From NCBI GenBank assembly GCA_016296285.1, contig JAEDJP010000024.1, positions 1-14,395 of the forward strand: a stretch of 14,395 nucleotides of DNA, read 5' to 3'. The position numbers were made by a program, and so were the translations under genes. Shown piece by piece: positions 13,286 through 14,395 of the stretch. The stretch comes from Bacilli bacterium (GTDB lineage Bacteria > Bacillota_I > Bacilli_A > RFN20 > CAG-826). The stretch's first letter is position 1; every line of letters begins with the position of its first letter. A model generated the notes under the pieces. It was given only the letters and a program-made list of their open reading frames with translations, made no database searches and was not told where the DNA came from.

Positions 13286-14395
13286 GAGCGATCTTTGCCT
13301 CCTCTTCAGTCAATGCGTGATGGATGCGCTGGCTCACGATCTTCGGTGGCTCAACGCTCGGAGCGTTCTCGTGTTCGAGCCAACTCGCGACGAAATGGGT
13401 CGGGCTGACCTCGAAGAAAGGAGGCTCGTATTTGAAATCGATGCCGAGGGCATAGCGATTGCGGAGCGCAAAGGCGTCGCCCTTGGGGGGATAAATCATG
13501 TCCGGTGGGGTCCCGGGGATGGCCTCGAGTTTTTCTTTGCTGTCGATATCGGGGATCGAGGCGAGCAAAGCCCAGGTGTAGGGATGCCGCGGATCGAAGA
13601 AGATTTCCTTGTCCGTGCCGTATTCGCAGATCTTGCCCGCGTACATAACCGCGACGCGATCTGCCATGTTCGCGACGACGCCAAGGTCGTGCGTGATGAA
13701 GATAACGGACATATGGTGCGCTTCTTTTAGACGGTTGATGAGCTCGAGGATCTGGGCCTGGATCGTGACGTCCAAAGCGGTGGTCGGCTCGTCGCAGATG
13801 AGGATGTTCGGCTCCGAGATGAGCGCGATGGCGATGACGATGCGCTGACGCATGCCGCCCGAGAATTGGAACGGATACTGGCGGTAACGTTTTTCCGGCT
13901 GGGGGATGCCGACTTCCGCCATGACGGAAAGGGCCTTCTCCTTGGCCATCTTCTTCGTGATCTTGACTTGAGATTGATAGGCGTGACGGACGGCTTCTTC
14001 TTCTTTTTCGACCGCGATGAAGTCTTTGCGGATCGCATCGATTTCCTCGTGGATCGGTTTCAGTTTCGCCTCGAGCTCCATCTCATATTTCATGTGAAGT
14101 TTCGGGAAAACATAGAGACCATAGATGCGAATTCCGTACACGACCTTGAGACGGATGATCTCTTTTTTGAGCGCCTTGAGGCGGCTCTTCTGCTCCTCCG
14201 TCAAGGAGAGGAGGCTTCTTTTCGCCTCGACTTCCGCAAGCCCTTTTTCGAGTTCTCGCTTCAGTTCCTCATGATGGGATTTCGTTTTGGCCTTGGCGTC
14301 TTTCTTCGCCTCTTTCAAGGCGGCTTTCAAGGAAGGGGCGACATCCTTGAAGGCTTTCTTGGCTTCCGCGATGGCTTTCTTGGCCTCGACGGCTT
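13272..14395 (-). CDS. oppD: Oligopeptide ABC transporter ATP-binding protein OppD (N-terminal part beyond window edge)
   Basis: The second ATPase of the peptide importer; the frame is open to the right edge and 373 C-terminal residues are visible. The core motifs FSGGMRQR (near 13850-13865), Walker B NILICDEPTTALD and FITHD are intact, but Walker A and the Q-loop must lie outside. Upstream of the signature is a long Ala/Lys/Glu-rich helical region (about 13970 to the edge) with heptad-like EAKKAIA/EAKKAF repeats and a short hydrophobic patch (VVYGIRIYGLYVF), which normal OppD lacks. The tail keeps GTPPDM but has GDAFALRNRYAL where four cysteines are usual. The gene is followed by oppF with a 14-base overlap. 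Confidence 0.92.
   Translation of the reverse strand, partial: AVEAKKAIAEAKKAFKDVAPSLKAALKEAKKDAKAKTKSHHEELKRELEKGLAEVEAKRSLLSLTEEQKSRLKALKKEIIRLKVVYGIRIYGLYVFPKLHMKYEMELEAKLKPIHEEIDAIRKDFIAVEKEEEAVRHAYQSQVKITKKMAKEKALSVMAEVGIPQPEKRYRQYPFQFSGGMRQRIVIAIALISEPNILICDEPTTALDVTIQAQILELINRLKEAHHMSVIFITHDLGVVANMADRVAVMYAGKICEYGTDKEIFFDPRHPYTWALLASIPDIDSKEKLEAIPGTPPDMIYPPKGDAFALRNRYALGIDFKYEPPFFEVSPTHFVASWLEHENAPSVEPPKIVSQRIHHALTEEEAKIAHEKL

Noticed and set aside
11522..13408. A 628-residue open frame on the plus strand across oppF
   Set aside because: It is antisense to oppF, which has every ABC ATPase motif in order. The antisense product is rich in Phe, Arg and Val with no recognisable domain, as expected of a shadow frame in GC-moderate DNA with biased codon use.
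14352..14384. Direct repeats GGCTTTCTTGGC as a possible CRISPR or tandem array
   Set aside because: Only two copies, 21 bases apart and in frame inside oppD; they encode heptad EAKKA repeats.

Overview
The window reads as a chromosomal stretch from a Gram-positive-type bacterium, most likely a Bacillota/Mollicutes-related lineage of moderate GC. This rests on a lipoprotein signal, CIRCE elements for HrcA, a copA-copZ-csoR copper operon with a CsoR-type operator, and OppD/OppF proteins with long charged insertions and no C-terminal cysteine cluster. TGA is used as a real stop (oppF, copA, copZ, HAD gene) and Trp is TGG, so the genetic code is standard and not the mycoplasma code. The taxonomic call is inference. 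I see no phage, IS element, CRISPR array, tRNA or rRNA; coding density is very high and no gene-free stretch exceeds about 160 bases.

Layout from left to right. (1) Minus strand: a RluA-family pseudouridine synthase cut by the left edge, overlapped by 8 bases by an upstream patatin-like phospholipase. (2) Plus strand, divergent from these: a secreted lipoprotein of the UshA/5'-nucleotidase family. It converges at a hairpin with (3) a minus-strand pair, glycoside hydrolase family 2 then a HAD phosphatase, also overlapping by 8 bases. (4) Plus strand, divergent from GH2: an M24 metallopeptidase whose stop codon overlaps that of csoR. (5) Minus strand: copA-copZ-csoR with 4-base overlaps, behind a near-textbook CsoR operator. 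(6) Minus strand: a small heat shock protein (Hsp20) with two CIRCE elements around a sigma-A promoter, preceded by an unrecognised 148-residue gene and by a YbaK/EbsC deacylase. (7) Minus strand: oppF and the 3' part of oppD, ending at a strong terminator; the rest of the opp operon lies beyond the right edge.

Functionally this is mostly housekeeping plus stress response: peptide import (Opp) and peptide breakdown (M24), nucleotide and sugar salvage (5'-nucleotidase, GH2, HAD), copper efflux, heat shock, and tRNA/rRNA quality functions (YbaK, RluA). I did not find a convincing new multi-gene system. The most interesting signals are regulatory. Four transcription-unit starts have a TANNNT -10 box only 6 to 9 bases before the start codon and no usable Shine-Dalgarno sequence, pointing to leaderless mRNAs, while several other genes have clear Shine-Dalgarno sequences. 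Each of the two divergent promoter regions holds a perfect inverted repeat that could be an operator. Also notable are the paired CIRCE elements at hsp20 and the charged helical insertions in both Opp ATPases.
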